From Oxytricha trifallax (Eukaryota > Ciliophora > Spirotrichea > Sporadotrichida > Oxytrichidae): a stretch of 64,000 bases of DNA. The stretch is from NCBI GenBank assembly GCA_000711775.1, contig ARYC01000607.1, forward strand, positions 30,039 through 94,038. The letters run 5' to 3'. The number at the start of each line of letters is the position of its first letter. Position 1 is the first letter of the stretch. Positions 38,037 to 51,191 of this stretch are shown here, one piece after another. The translations under genes and the position numbers were made by a program. The notes beneath the pieces were generated by a model, which was not told the origin of the DNA, searched no databases, and saw only the letters and a list, made by a program, of their open reading frames with translations.

Positions 38037-38272
38037 TCCATGCTGCTCCTTACTATGCTTGCTTACTTGAGGCACTTATTATGATCACTATCCAAAATGA
38101 CATTTCGATATAATAAAGTAATTTTAAATATATAATTGTGATGACAACGCGCCCATAACTCAGATAATATATCATGTGCGGTATACCAGATTGAAAAAAT
38201 ACCACGGAACAATATCGCTTTGATATTCCAAAATTAGATTTTAAAATTCATTTAAAATTAGAAATTGATTTC

Positions 38273-38668
38273 TTGGGGGGAAGTTTCCTACCTCCAACAT
38301 TAAATTTTATATTGTTTGGCAATAAAAATATTAGAAATAAATAAATTTCAATTACCATAACCATGTATTAAACAACTTTTATTAGTTTATAATTTTAAAG
38401 GTACATAATTATTCTTTATCAATATATATTATTAAACAAGGCTAAAATATTTGTTTTTTTATTAATAATTAATGTTATTTTCATTAAAATGTAAACTCTT
38501 TATCAAGGTAGAAATGATATTTGAAGCTAAATTAAAATAACTATATCATAATTGATGATAAAGATTCTTTAAAGTTATAAAAATTGCATATTTTTATGCA
38601 TGGGGCAGGAAACTTCCCCCTTGGATGCATATAAAATTATGGAGCAGGAAAATCCCCCCGCCCCCCCA
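38273..38668. mobile_element. GA2: related inverted-repeat element with G-run and C-run ends
   Basis: The left end TTGGGGGGAAGTTTCCTACC pairs with right-side blocks ...GGAAACTTCCCCCTTGG (about 38607-38623) and GGAAAATCCCCCCGCCCCCCC (38647-38667), the latter being a diverged repeat of the former. It lies 237 bp from GA1 and shares the motif. Boundaries are approximate. Confidence 0.5.
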
Positions 38669-39667
38669 TTTTTTTAACTCTAATTATTGAGCTAAATATA
38701 TCTTTTTTAATAAATTTTAAACATTAGTATTATTTAATCTTTCTTATTCCTTAATTTCTTTGGAATTTTTAACATTCTTGTATTTCGTCAAAATTCCCTA
38801 ATTCATTAAACTACATCAACGAAAACTGCTGTTCTAGTGGAGGACTTCAAAGATTTACTAATAAAGAACAGAAAAATTTAAGTACCACTTTTTCTAAAAA
38901 ACTGTATTTAAAAGAATATTTCCAAACACCTACCAGATTCACTAGTGCGCAATGATTATTTATTGATGATTTTTGAATAAAAAATCATGAAAATAGTCAA
39001 TTGATGATAATGAAAGCCATTCTAATATAAAATCATTTATGAGAAGTCAAATTAATGTTTTATACGTTCCAAATTATCATTAGCCCAAATTTAACAAATT
39101 ATAATTGAATATCTTTAATTTTTTGAAATAAAAATTAAACCAAGTTAGTCAAACTCTTGGTTAATATTAAATAATTAGAAGATTAAAAAATCTCCATTAA
39201 TTAATTATAGATCTATTATATTTTTATCTACCAAACGACAGTACTTTCTTTTTTTTGTTAACATGTTTACAATTTAATTGTAATAAGTTGTTAATCCACA
39301 TAAGGAAAAATCAGAACAAAATGCATCAATGGATTTCATTTATATAAAAAATTGAATAATATATTATATTAATAAATAATTATATTACTCTATTAACGAA
39401 GCTAATAAAAATAGACATGAATTCAATATTCTGCAGAATTAGTTTAGAAATTTTTTTTTTTCAAATTGAAGAGGTTACATATGAAATTATTGAAAATGGA
39501 GCTTTTTCTGAAAGTCTAAGCTTTAGAAATATTCACATTCATTACTGCATAGAGTAAAAATAAGATGGTGAATAATATGAAAATAGTCTGACTTGTTGAT
39601 ATTCCAATATTTGGATTAATTCATGAATTTTCTTGCCAATTTTGTCAAATAATTGGGTAGAGCTCTT
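38669..39667. other. AT-rich spacer, nothing recognised
   Basis: About 1 kb with no element ends, repeats or supported frames. Confidence 0.5.
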
Positions 39668-40210
39668 TGGAGGGCAACTATATTTCTTTAACATATTTTT
39701 TCATAATTTTTTTAAACTTATTAAATGTATTATTTATCAGGATATTTAGCATTTAATTAACCATAAAAATTATAGCTTCTTGAAAATTTATTAACATAAG
39801 ATGATAAAAAAGATTATTTTATCTTACAAGATACTTTATTTTTCAATAATTCTTTATCCAAATTTATTGTTGTTAACTACGTTCTCCTCAGTTGTAATGT
39901 GATTGATAAAAATTGCATATACCATTAAAAAAATTAAAAAAATAAATTAAATACTAAATTTATATATTAAGAAGATTTGAGAACGTATAATAGTTAACCA
40001 CCATTAATTTGGATAAAGAATTATTGAAAAATAAAGTATCTTGTAAGATAAAATAATCTTTTTTATCATCTTATGTTAATAAATTTTCAAGAAGCTATAA
40101 TTTTTATGGTTTATTAAATGCTAAACATCCTGATAAATTATACATTTAATAAGTTTTAAAAATTATGAAAAATATGTGTAAAAGAAATGAAGTTGCACCC
40201 CTCCCCCGTG
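39668..40210. mobile_element. Q: palindromic element of about 540 bp
   Basis: Arms 39668-about 39885 and about 39975-40210 are inverse copies over more than 200 bp (for example GATAAAAAAGATTATTTTAT against its inverse, and GGATAAAGAATTATTGAAAA). The outer ends are GGAGGG and CCCCTCCC. The centre of about 90 bp is unrelated AT-rich DNA. No coding capacity. Confidence 0.75.
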
Positions 40211-41577
40211 AAATAGTAATAATGATAATGAACGATGAAGAATTTGGATTCTTCGTAAAGTATTTAACTGGAAAGATCCATTACATCATAATCATTCCAT
40301 TGAAATAAATTGAATCAAGAATAACTATTCAAGAATTTAAATGATAAAATAGCCAAGATTTTATTAATAAAAAATAATCAAATTAGCTTTATTGATATAT
40401 TCAAAATAAAATAATGCTTTTATTAAAAATGTTGAATTTTACATATATCAAGTTGATTATAGTTTTAAAAAGTATTGTAGATAGATTAATTGATGAAATT
40501 AAGCACTAATAATGAAAACGGTGATATAACCCTGCAGAAATAGAATTCTAAATGTCGAACATTTTTCCTTTTTTGGAGATTTTTTTATTATTATTTAGAA
40601 TTAATAAATTTTGCGTCTAACTTTTGTTAATAAAGGAATAAGAGATAAAATAAAAAATTAATACACCTTTTTTAAAATGATATTGCATATTTAACTATTA
40701 AAATAATGTAATTTTAAATTCATATCGATAGTCTTATAATTTATATTCATATCTTTAATATATATAGTTTCATTTTGTATCTACTTTTTTATAGTAATTT
40801 ACATATTCATACTATAATAATGCAAAAAACTAAAATTATTAAAAAATTATGAAATAATATATAATGGTATTATAATATTGCAAAAAAGTAAACTTTGATG
40901 ATAAATGAAATTAAATAGATTTCTTACTTTAATATGTGATGAATGCTTTTTAAATTTAATATACCAAAGTTATATACTTTAAATAAAGTTAATCCATACA
41001 TACTTAATATTAATTGCTTTTTGCTTTATTTGGAATTATACAACCTCAGTAAATTTCGAATTATTTATAATAATAAAATTGTCATACCTTTTCAATGATT
41101 ATGTTAATAGTTTTATAATATATAAATTTGGTAAATAATTCAATTTCTTAATAATATAATATAAAAATAAATCTTTGAGTTTTGGCAATATTTTTATCTT
41201 AGTTAAAAAAATATTACGAATTTATAGTTTCTAATAAATTAATTATTATAACATACTTTTATCTTTTAGTCGTATTTAGTCGTATTTAAGAGAAATTAAA
41301 AAATAATCAAGATTTATTGGAGATCTTAATTATAAAAACTTTCTCAACTCAAGGTAATGTAATGTTATCTTAATTTTGTGTATTAAATATAGGGTATTAA
41401 TTTTTAATATTAAATATGGTATTTTTAAATAGATATTTATTACCCTTTCTTTTCTTCAAGCATCAAGACATGCAAGAGGACAGTCCACTGTCACTTACCT
41501 CTGTTTTTGTGACAAGTGGTGTGCCTTAAGCGTACAGTTAGGCCTAGCACGTTTCATCGACGGTGCCAAGATGAGCC

Positions 41578-41697
41578 TCAAATTTTGATATTTTTTGCAT
41601 TTTTGTCTTCTTCATTGTCTTCATCGTCTTCATCTTTGTCGTCCTCTTCACTCACACAATTAAGATAACATTTCTTTTATCTTTTATCACAATATAT
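41578..41697 (-). other. Possible 3' end of a gene: acidic C-terminus before TGA
   Basis: On minus the frame ends VSEEDDKDEDDEDNEEDK...IKI followed by TGA (41578-41580). About 40 codons are open upstream before a TGA. The adjacent 41470-41577, which would be the 3' flank, is also distinctly richer in G and C than the surroundings. An Asp/Glu-rich tail of this kind is common at protein C-termini, and it is not what AT-rich noise yields. It may be the last exon or a macronuclear-destined segment, or a relic. No family recognised. Confidence 0.3.
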
Positions 41698-44280
41698 TAT
41701 TCAATATTTCAGCATCTCTTTTCAGCTATAGTTGCCAATAGTTTTCTTTAAAAATTCTGGAGAATTATTAACACACTGATGAAATTTAATAGAAAAAATA
41801 TCTAAAGAAGTCAAAAATTATCAGACAAAAGATTACAGATTTAGTTGTTGTTCTGTTACACTATTATTATATAATATTAAAACTCTATATAGAGCATTTT
41901 AATTAAAGTATTTATAAAAATATTTATAATACTAGTGAATCACATGCAAGCATGTGATTAATTAATTATGTAATCTTTATTTTTGAATTTATAGAAAAGT
42001 CAATTTCGTTAAAATTTGAGAATTCTATAAAAATCATGACTTTTTTAATATGAGCTCTTTAAGAATTTACACAAAAAAATTTTTAAAAAAAGAGAAGGTG
42101 TATCAGGATTCTGAGAAGATGAAAGCCCCGTATAATTTAATTTTATAAATTTTTAAATGAGTTTGAAATATTCTTTTAAAATTTACCTTAGTACATTTGG
42201 TTCTGTATATATAAATTCGTTCGGACTTTATTGATTTTTACTCTAATATCACAATAAAATACCTAAAATCAAGTTTAATAAGAATGCTATAATTCATTGT
42301 TCACTAGTAGTAAGTTAACGGCCTCGCAAGTATAAATATATAAGATGATGAAGAAGGAAAGAAGTTGTTATTGCTTTTTCAGGTTTATAGTAAGTTTCAA
42401 ATTTGAATACAAATGGGAAAGATAATGACATGGGCATAGCCATTATGATTATAAACTCTTATGATATCAAAAAAAGGTAAATCTATTGAATTATTTATTT
42501 TTTTATTAAAGGCTAAGGGAACTTAATAAAATTAAGGAGATCATATTTAAGCTATTTGGTGGTAAATTAAATGAGATTCAATTAGATAAACTATAAATTG
42601 TATAATTTAAAATTAAATAATGCTTATTAAATTATCGAGCTAATCTTATAGTTTTAAAGGTTTTTATAATTATTCTTTTTTAGAATAAAAAATAACCCCA
42701 CAGTTTTGAAAGATTTTCTTGTCTATTATATTAAAATATGCAAAGTTCAGAGCTAAAATTTCCTGATTTTCACTATTAAAATACTTCTCAAGCTATTATT
42801 TTCTGTCTGCATTTATTTTATGCTTTAATTTCTTTATTAATATATCTCATATTTTCATTATCTATATCCTTATTAGCATACATTTAAATAAGCTAAAAGT
42901 CAATATAAAGCTTATTATGAATAATTAATACCAACACTATTCTCGTAGTCTTAATCCTTTTTGAATTTCCTCTAAGAGTCATCAATCAATTCTAAATTGT
43001 TGCTATTTAAATGAATAACTTCTTGCTCATACAGTAAAGTTTTAAAAAAAAAATTTATAATTTTATTTAATATCGTAAAGTCTATTTATTTGTTCCTTTA
43101 TTAGGAAGTCAAGTAATTAATTTTTCTTTTAGATTTTAATAAATCATTTTTTTGAGTATTTCTTTCAGACCACCTCCTCGAACTCTTTATAATGTTGAAG
43201 AGTAATTTTTATTATCTTAAAATATTTTACCCTCAATCTTCTCGGGAATTCTATATAAAATCTTAATAATTTAATAAAAATTTTCATATTTTTTAACTGA
43301 AATTAAAATGTTTGAAGATCTTGAATATATGCCTTAAATCTTCTTAATATTACATTAAGTCTTTAAAAGATTTAAGTAAATTATATTTTCGCAAAAAATT
43401 CCTTATTAAATTTATCCAGCTCTCAAAAGATTAATCAATGAATTAATTGTCTTTACAATTTTATCTTTCTAATATTAAGCTTTTGATAAAAAAAGACAAT
43501 TTCATCAATTTTAACAACATAAAAATTTGAAGGCAAGCTGCTGTTTTTCTCAATTTACCTAATTTCTTAGTAAATTTCTTAATAGAATTATTGTAAAATA
43601 AAAAAATTATAAGAAGTTTTTTCACATTTAATGACACTAAATGATGGAAAAACTAAGCAATTTATTTACTATCGTTTTTGAATTTTTAAAATTTAACAAA
43701 ATGTTCAAAATTAAAAGCAACTGATTAGATTAGTAATTTTCTTATTAAAAAATAATATGGGTGAGTGTTTTTATCGATATATATTTCATTTCCTTGAGTT
43801 ATCGACTATACTTATGGTATAAATAAAAAAATAGCAATTAAATGAAAATTAATATAAACTAAATTACTCATTTTTGAACTTATTCTTTCTATTTTCCATG
43901 ATTATTATAAATCTCTAAAGAATTTCAAATTCTAGCTAGAACAAACGGATTTCATGTATTTATTAATTATACTCGTAAATAAAGGACTTTTAATGCGTTT
44001 TTCAATAAAAAATTAACTTAGATTATAGGTACTTCATAGAAAAATACCAGATTTAAATATATTGTTACATAATTAATACTAATAGTGACAAATTTTAAAA
44101 GATGAAGTAAAATCTAATTAAAACTATTTACATAGCCTAAGCCCCAATATTATTTTCTTTTGAGCTTTAAATAAAGTAATAACATATAATAAATACCCAT
44201 ATAATAAATACATATAGTGCAACAACAACAACAACAAAATTGTATAATTCTTGTAACTTAGTTAATTTGACAATATTTAT

Positions 44281-44282
<2 letters not shown>

Positions 44283-44312
<30 letters not shown>
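44283..44312. repeat. (TA)n microsatellite
   Basis: Uninterrupted TA alternation of about 30 bases; an ACA repeat lies nearby at 44220-44238. Confidence 0.9.
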
Positions 44313-44314
<2 letters not shown>

Positions 44315-46416
44315 TTAGTTGTGGATTATTAGCATTTATTGAATAAATGCTAATAATGTATATTTAAGCATATCAAATTTTCTTATATTTTGTATTTATC
44401 AATATAATATTTATAAAAAAACGAAAGACAAGAATTGATTTATAAGTTCAAATATATTAATATAATAAATTAATCATTTTATTTTATCTTTTTTGAAATG
44501 AAATTCCACATCACCTAATATCCCATATTTTATCATATGTTATCATTCGAGTTTAAATTATTTTTAATTCATTTAATATGCTTTTATCTTAATCATTATT
44601 TTCGCAATATTTGACTCAACTATAAATGCTTGATTCGCTAATTATTGTTGATTTTATTTTATTATTCCTATGATACGATGAATTAAACCATGATCTTATA
44701 TGACTTCTACTGCCTTTGTATTCTCAATATCTACTATTAGATCTAAATCTACTGCTTAATTAATTAGCTTAGAGTATTTATTACTACTTCTTCCGTCTTT
44801 TTCTCACTGGAATATGTTATTGATGAGCTCAAGGAGGCATCTCTATTTCTAGATTAAAACTTCCTATAATCTTTAAATAAACTTTTATTTCAACTTGAAG
44901 ATTTGAATTTTTAAAATTTGAGAGGCAACATAAATTTTGAAAAAGTATAATGGTTGAGATAGAATAGATTTTCTAACTTTTTTTAAAATACTATAATAGA
45001 GTTTATAGATAGAAAAATTAGACTTTTTAAAAAAGCTTGAAGTAAGCTGTCATAAAAATAATTGAATTTTAATCACTTTGAAGAGGTATAGATTATTAAT
45101 TCTTTAAATTAATTCTCATAAATTTTTGAATAATATTTAAGAGTATAAAATTTTTCTTTACTTAAATTACATTTTAATCATACTCAGATGCTCTTGTTTT
45201 TGTAAAATTAGAATTATTATTTTTGCTTGTTTTTATACTATTCCAAAAATGGGTTTATCATTTTATGTTTTTCAAACACATCACCTTACGAATTTTCCAA
45301 GTATTAACTCATTTGTTAATTTTATAAAAACAAACTCATAAAGACCATTATTTTTTCCCGATATTTCTAAATCATAAACTGATTGAAAATCAACTCTTTT
45401 TCACTTTTAATTATTATTATTTGATCATTTCTACTAAGCTTTATCCATTCTCATTTTCAGCTGGTCACTTATTTTATTTTTCTGATTATCTTCATTTGAA
45501 TCTTTACAATTTTCATTGTCACTCTTTGAAAAACATACCCAAATCTTCTCATCAATCTTTTAGGGGTTTTCTTCATTTATCCCTCTTCTTGGCAGTGCTG
45601 ATTATAATGCGTTTTTAACTCCAATAGTTATCTGGAATTTCTAAATCTTTCATCCGAGTTACTAGTTACTTTAGATATTAACACACTGTCTTTGCAAGAA
45701 AAGTCTAAGATTTCACTGAATTGATGCCTAGCAGTTTCATCTCTTGTTATTATATAACAGACAATTCCTTCTTTTATTCGTACTATTTGGCTCTACCTAT
45801 TTTTAATATAGCCTATCAAACTTGCCAATTTTTACAATCGTAATTTTTCACGGTTTTAATAGTTATAAAAGACAAAATAATAAGTAAAATAAAGAGTAAA
45901 TTCTTTTTTAAAATATTTTAAATTTTATAAAATCTAAGAGAAATTAAAATAAAAATGTTTAAAGTATTTTATAGATTAATAAATTGATTTAATACTAATG
46001 TTTTGAAAAGAAAAATAAATAATTTTAAATAGTATTAGATATTTTTAATAATTTTATCTGAGAAGATGATGTTTAGGACTTTGTAAAAATATATAGAATT
46101 AATTATATAATTTTATTTATTCATATCATGTTTGAGGTAATTTAAATTAACAAAATTTAATAGACCTCAAGATAAAGAAATGCTAGGATACTTTGAATTT
46201 TTTATTATAAAATACTTCTTTTTTAAAAAAAAAATATAATATGTATCATAGAGTAATGAATTACAATAGTTGCATCCAGAAACACTTTCAATTGATACTT
46301 TATACAGTAGGAGGACTTCTGACAAAAAAGTCCTCCAATTTTTAATTTTTTAATTAATTTTAAATATATTTAATTTATTAATAGATTAATCTACAACATC
46401 TATATTCATTATATAA

Positions 46417-46800
46417 GAGAGCCATTGATTTTCATTAGTGTCTCGAGAGAATATTACTGTTAAAAAATTTATCATAAATTTTTTATTTTTTTTCCAAAAA
46501 TCTCTTTTCAATTTATTTATACCTAAAAGGAATTACCAGTATTCCGAAAAGAAATATAACATTATTCTTTTTTTAAGTTTTATCTCATTTTTACCGCAGA
46601 ATTAAATTAAGGAATCATTTTAAGGCATTAAAAAATCTATTAGAATTTATTCATATGTCCTTAAGGATTATTAAAAATAAAATTAGAAAAGTACTATATA
46701 ATTAAAGAGGATGAAATATTGTTATTATTTACTTAAGATTATTTTTACTAATTTATTTATAAGAAACCTCGAGAGACACTAATTAAAATCAATGACTCTC
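46417..46800. mobile_element. M2: 384-bp inverted-repeat element
   Basis: Left end GAGAGCCATTGATTTTCATT... pairs with right end ...AATCAATGACTCTC; pairing continues inward through TTAGTGTCTCGAGAG. The interior is AT-rich. No second copy noticed in the window. No coding capacity. Confidence 0.7.
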
Positions 46801-47363
46801 GAAAATAACAAATTAAAATATTCTATATATGATGCTTTAAAATATAACAATTTTAATACTAAGCTCAAAATAAAATCATAAGATATAACAGCAGCAGCAG
46901 CAAAACTGTGTTCAGCTGCAACTGCTGTAAATAAATAAAACTTATTAATGAGGTTAAATAATAATGATAACGATTTGCTTAGTGTGGTTTAATTTAGCCT
47001 CATTTGCCTAAATCCATTTTTAATCATGTTTTTAATTAATTTAATCTATTATTATATTATAATTGTGAATTTTTATTTTTTTATTGATCTTTTGCAGGTA
47101 TGACAAAACCATTTGATAATTTGTTGGTTGAAATTAAGAAAATAAACTCTCCCTTTTTAATGTTATCAATAAATTGGGATTCTCAAATTAAGTATATGTA
47201 ACCATGAAGACAAGTAAGACCATTTATTTTTTATACTAAATAATAGACTTTGATGTTATTAACTTGATTGCTTTTCCTAAAGATGTCATCGAAACTCTCA
47301 ATAAGCAACTACAATTAATTGATAAAATTCTTAGAAATTTACTCTACTCCTTGAATAAAATAA
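46801..47363. other. AT-rich spacer
   Basis: A short hairpin-forming stretch with CAG units (about 46888-46928, ACAGCAGCAGCAGC pairing with GCAACTGCTGT) is the only feature seen. Confidence 0.5.
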
Positions 47364-47365
47364 TA

Positions 47366-47780
47366 TTGTAGGAATACATTCGAAATTGGGAAATTAATTA
47401 TAATTAAAATAAATATAAATCAAAATCTCGACAGTTAAAGTTGTCCAATTTAAACGATCTTGGGCTCATTCGATAGAGAATTAAAAACTAGCTGGACTTT
47501 ATTATTGGCGGTACTATTTTATCGCATCCCTGGAGCGAGATAACTCGACTTTAATGTGAGAGTATAATTTAATGAATTTAGAGGTGTTTAATTAAAGTGA
47601 AGTTATCTCGCTCCAGGGATGCGATAAAATAGTACCGCCAATAATAAAGTCCAGCTAGTTTTGAATTCTCTATCGAATGAACCCAAGATCGTTTAAATTG
47701 GCCAACTTTAACTGCCAAGATTTTGCTTTGAATTTTATTTAATTATAATTAATTTCCCAATTTCGAATATATTTTTATAA
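47366..47780. mobile_element. X4: nearly perfect palindromic MITE, sister of X2
   Basis: Ends TTGTAGGAATACATTCG... and a decayed right end (...TATATTTTTATAA), flanked by TA. The interior is almost identical to X2 (10099-10513), including TCTCGCTCCAGGGATGCGAT and both palindromic arms. Differences are mostly single bases. Confidence 0.9.
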
Positions 47781-47782
47781 TA

Positions 47783-49046
47783 ATAGAAACTAAATTAAAA
47801 ATTAATTAAGATTATTTACTATATTTAAATTACTTTACTTCCTGAAGTGGAAATATAGACTCTCTTAGCTTAAAAAAAAATATATAGTCGATTCTTTTAA
47901 TTACAATTGCTTCGTTTTATTATTTTATAATAAGAAATTAATTATAAATATTTAAACTTATATTATAAATTAAACTTTTGCAAAGCTGAAGAATCTGTTA
48001 AAATCTAAGTTTCAAAAATATAATTTTGTTAATTTAACTTCAGCAATCATAAAAATTTGGCTAAATTTTACACAATTTATTTGCTTCAACTTTTTTAAGA
48101 TCTAAGAAATATTCATCAAATTTATATCTATTAATTTCAAATTTATATCATTTAGGTCTAATAATTAGAGAGATTCTACTAAAATAACAGCCACCCAAAA
48201 AGTAAGCTCTTATTAAAATTATTAATAATTTTAAAGAAATTATTTAAGGAGATACTATCACTTTAAGAAATTGTATCTTCCGTAAATTTCTATTTACAGA
48301 TTTATTAAGAATTAATATATAAAATTCCTTTTCAACTCTCAGTTATTTGTATAGATTTTAAATTTCTTAAAAAATTTATTCAAAATTTTTCTTATAGATT
48401 GATATAAAATATAACTAATGTTATAGTTCCATATTTGAAATTTAAATTAATTCGTACTTAATTAAGAGCAGCTCTTAAATTATTAGTATTTAATAAGGAT
48501 AAGGAACACCCTAAATTAAATAAAAATTGAATCAAATTAGTGTGAAAATCAAGAAAATAAAAATATATAAATTTAAAACTTAGTCATATAAATGCAATAT
48601 TGCTATATATTAAGAAAATTAAAATGCAATTTTTAAATTATTAATTGTCATAACCCACCATTTGCTGAAAAAACTATTTATAATTATATTTTTGTAATAA
48701 GCTAAATAGTCCATTATGATTTATTATTTATCAATGATGCTATATTAATTTAATAAAAAGATTGTAAATCTTTGAAAATTTATTTCATTAAATAGTAAAA
48801 ATTATATTTAGAAATATCAAATGTGATAATTTATTTTAATTATTCATACCAAATATCTTATAATAATTAAAAATTCATTATAATGATAAAAAATAACAAT
48901 AGTTTTAGTGTATATTTATTATCTATACAAATTTAAAAATTTATACAATTTACTATAATGTTTATATTATGACTTATTCTTAAAATACCTTCTGAATAGT
49001 TAAGTTTTACAATATATATTGTAAAAATTGATACATCTTTAAAAAT
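47783..49046. other. AT-rich spacer, nothing recognised
   Basis: No element ends, repeats or supported frames. Confidence 0.5.
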
Positions 49047-49394
49047 TCAAACATAAATCTTCCCTTGAAACTCTTATTCTTCTGGAAAATAAAATTATCT
49101 TCCATTATCGGTAAAGTCTTCAAAGCAAAAATATATCAACCTTAACTTACAGAAGGAGTTTAAATATTCTGTATTTTCTGGACTCTCTTGACATTCCTGA
49201 TTTTAATTTCCTTGATTCTTTCTTTGGTAGGTATTTTCCCTCTTTTCATTTTCTTCAATCTCTTTAGTTATTGTAAACAGTTTCTATTGTTGCCATAATA
49301 AAGTTCTCATCCAATTCTACAGTTTAGAGTATGAAGTTTTAAGAATAGAATTAAATGCTGCATTTTGTAAATTAGGGCCTAAATTTTCAGGTTA
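49047..49394 (-). other. Possible ciliate-code ORF on minus, unknown
   Basis: 115 codons without TGA between TGA at 49395-49397 and TGA at 49047-49049. The composition is charged and Gln-rich (TITKEIEENEKRENTYQRK, NQECQESPENTEY, FCFEDFTDNGRQFYF). No ATG fits obviously and no motif is recognised. The length alone is within reach of chance at this AT content, so confidence is low. Confidence 0.22.
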
Positions 49395-49576
49395 TCAGGC
49401 TTGATTTTATTTTATTTAACTCTTACGTCAGCAATCTAGTGTTTCTGGGCAATTTAAGTGTAAAGTTTATTGAGTTTTCATTGTACTGTGAGTAGTATGG
49501 TTAAACTTTATTAATGAAGGTTGTAAGATTAAAATTGTTTTATGTTAAATGAATCTTATATTTTAATTGACTATTA

Positions 49577-49992
49577 TTGTAGGAATACATTCGATTTGGG
49601 AAAATTAATTAAAATTAAATTAATTAAATATTAAAATCATGGCAGTTATAATATCCAAAGTGACTCAAAATTCAAATCTAAGTCGATTCTACGGTAGATC
49701 CCGCAATTTTAGCTGGACTATACTATTGGCAATATTCCTGAATCATCCTAGGAAGCGAGATATTTTGATTTTGAGCTAACTCCCAAAAATATTAAAAGGG
49801 GTTTTTCTCGCTTGGGAGAAGAGATAAAATCATTATAGCAATAACAACCACCGTCTTAATTTTAATGCGCTATCCAAAGAGTATAATATTGTTAAGGTTT
49901 GAAGACATTTTCCAAAAACATAACTGAAGGTAATTAATAATTAATTAATTTTAATTTTAATTCATTTTCACAAATCGAATGTATTCCTACAA
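49577..49992. mobile_element. X5: uninterrupted X-family element, sister of X3
   Basis: About 416 bp, ends TTGTAGGAATACATTCG and ...CGAATGTATTCCTACAA, TA on both sides. It matches the two halves of X3 end to end. At 49845-49875 it shows ACCACCGTCTTAATTTTAAT where X3 carries TBE-b, so it represents the empty site. Confidence 0.9.
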
Positions 49993-50102
49993 TATTTAGA
50001 GATTGAGATAGTTCTCGTAGTCACCATAGAGAGTATTAAGTCAGAACAAAGGTAAAATTTAAGATTTTGCTCTTAAATATGGCTAATCTTGTCCCAATCT
50101 TA

Positions 50103-51191
50103 TTATAAAATCTTTTATTCTAAGTTATCGGAAACTTTTAGCTATATTGTAGGAATACATTCAAATTGGAAAATTATTTAAAATTATATGAAAAAATAAT
50201 TAAATTTATGTTAGAAAAAATTGTAAATTTTTATTATTTTGGACTTATTCGATAGAGAATTTAAAATTAATTAGACTTTATGGTTGTCAGTACAATTTTA
50301 TCGAATCTCTATGCCGAATTATCTCGAGTTTAATTAAACCTTTTAAATTTAATAAGTTAAACTCTCACATTAAAGTCGAGTAATATCGTTAATGGTACGT
50401 TATAAAAATAGGACAACAAAATAAAGTTTTGTTTTGTTAATTTTAATTATCTCTCGAATGAGTCTAAAATCGATTAAAATAGCAAACTTTAACAGTCAAA
50501 AATAATTATTAATATTGAATATTGTCCCAATTTTGAATGTTTTCATATAATAGTTTATATATTTATAAATCCCCTTCATTGATTGAAATTTCATTCAATT
50601 TTTAATATTATATGTGAATTTATTGAAATTAAAAATTATGATTAACTTAAATTAAAACTGAATTTACTTAGAAATTTATAATTAAAAATAAATCAGAGAG
50701 GTTTCAGAGCCAAGCAGTATCAGAAAGTAATAATATTTAAAATATCCTTATTTATTTAACTATTTCTTATTTATTTACACAAGCATTTTGCTACAGATTT
50801 AAAGTCAATACTATTTCAAACAAAATAATGAGAAAATAAAATTAAATATTAGTAATTAGCACAAAATATAATGCGTAAATCGCAAATATAGAAGAAAGCA
50901 TTACAAACACATAAAGTGCTAATAAACCTAAGCCAGTACAAGTATACACAATTCACAAATACTAATCCTGCTTCGCTAAAATAGAATGATTTTAAGAAAT
51001 CTAAATAAATAAAAAATAATCATAGCAATAAATATGATTAGTTAGATATTTTACAAACAAAAATTGTAAAAGTGCTCTTTATACTTAGACATTTTTTTTA
51101 ATTATCTCTAATATTATCTGCAATTATCAATCAGTGACTGTTTTTAGTATTTTTGATTTATAATATTTCCTATTCTTTTGTATTTTAGCAA
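50103..51191. mobile_element. D2: dispersed repeat (copy of D1) with X6 nested inside
   Basis: The part at about 50605-51191 matches 12356-12953 along its length (AAATCAGAGAGGTTT, AGAAGAAAGCATTACAAA, CTTCGCTAAAATAGAATGA, CAGTGACTGTTTTTAG). The right end is TTGTATTTTAGCAA followed by TA, an F-family terminus. The left end is placed at 50103 because the sequence there resembles the left end of D1 and because removal of X6 leaves about the same length. Left boundary inferred. Confidence 0.55.
50157..50550. mobile_element. X6: diverged X-family element nested in D2
   Basis: Left end TTGTAGGAATACATTC after TA; right end decayed (ATGTTTTCATATAA). The interior shows the family order: CTTATTCGATAGAGAAT, TTAGACTTTA, TTTTATCGAATCTC, then the inverse arm. 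More diverged than X2 and X4. Confidence 0.75.

Larger units (their letters stand above)
40211..46416. other. AT-rich spacer, with one less AT-rich patch and simple repeats
   Basis: About 6 kb. It contains the patch at 41470-41697 described separately, an ACA repeat at 44220-44238, a TA repeat at 44283-44312, and nothing else recognisable. Open frames elsewhere are at chance level. Confidence 0.5.
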
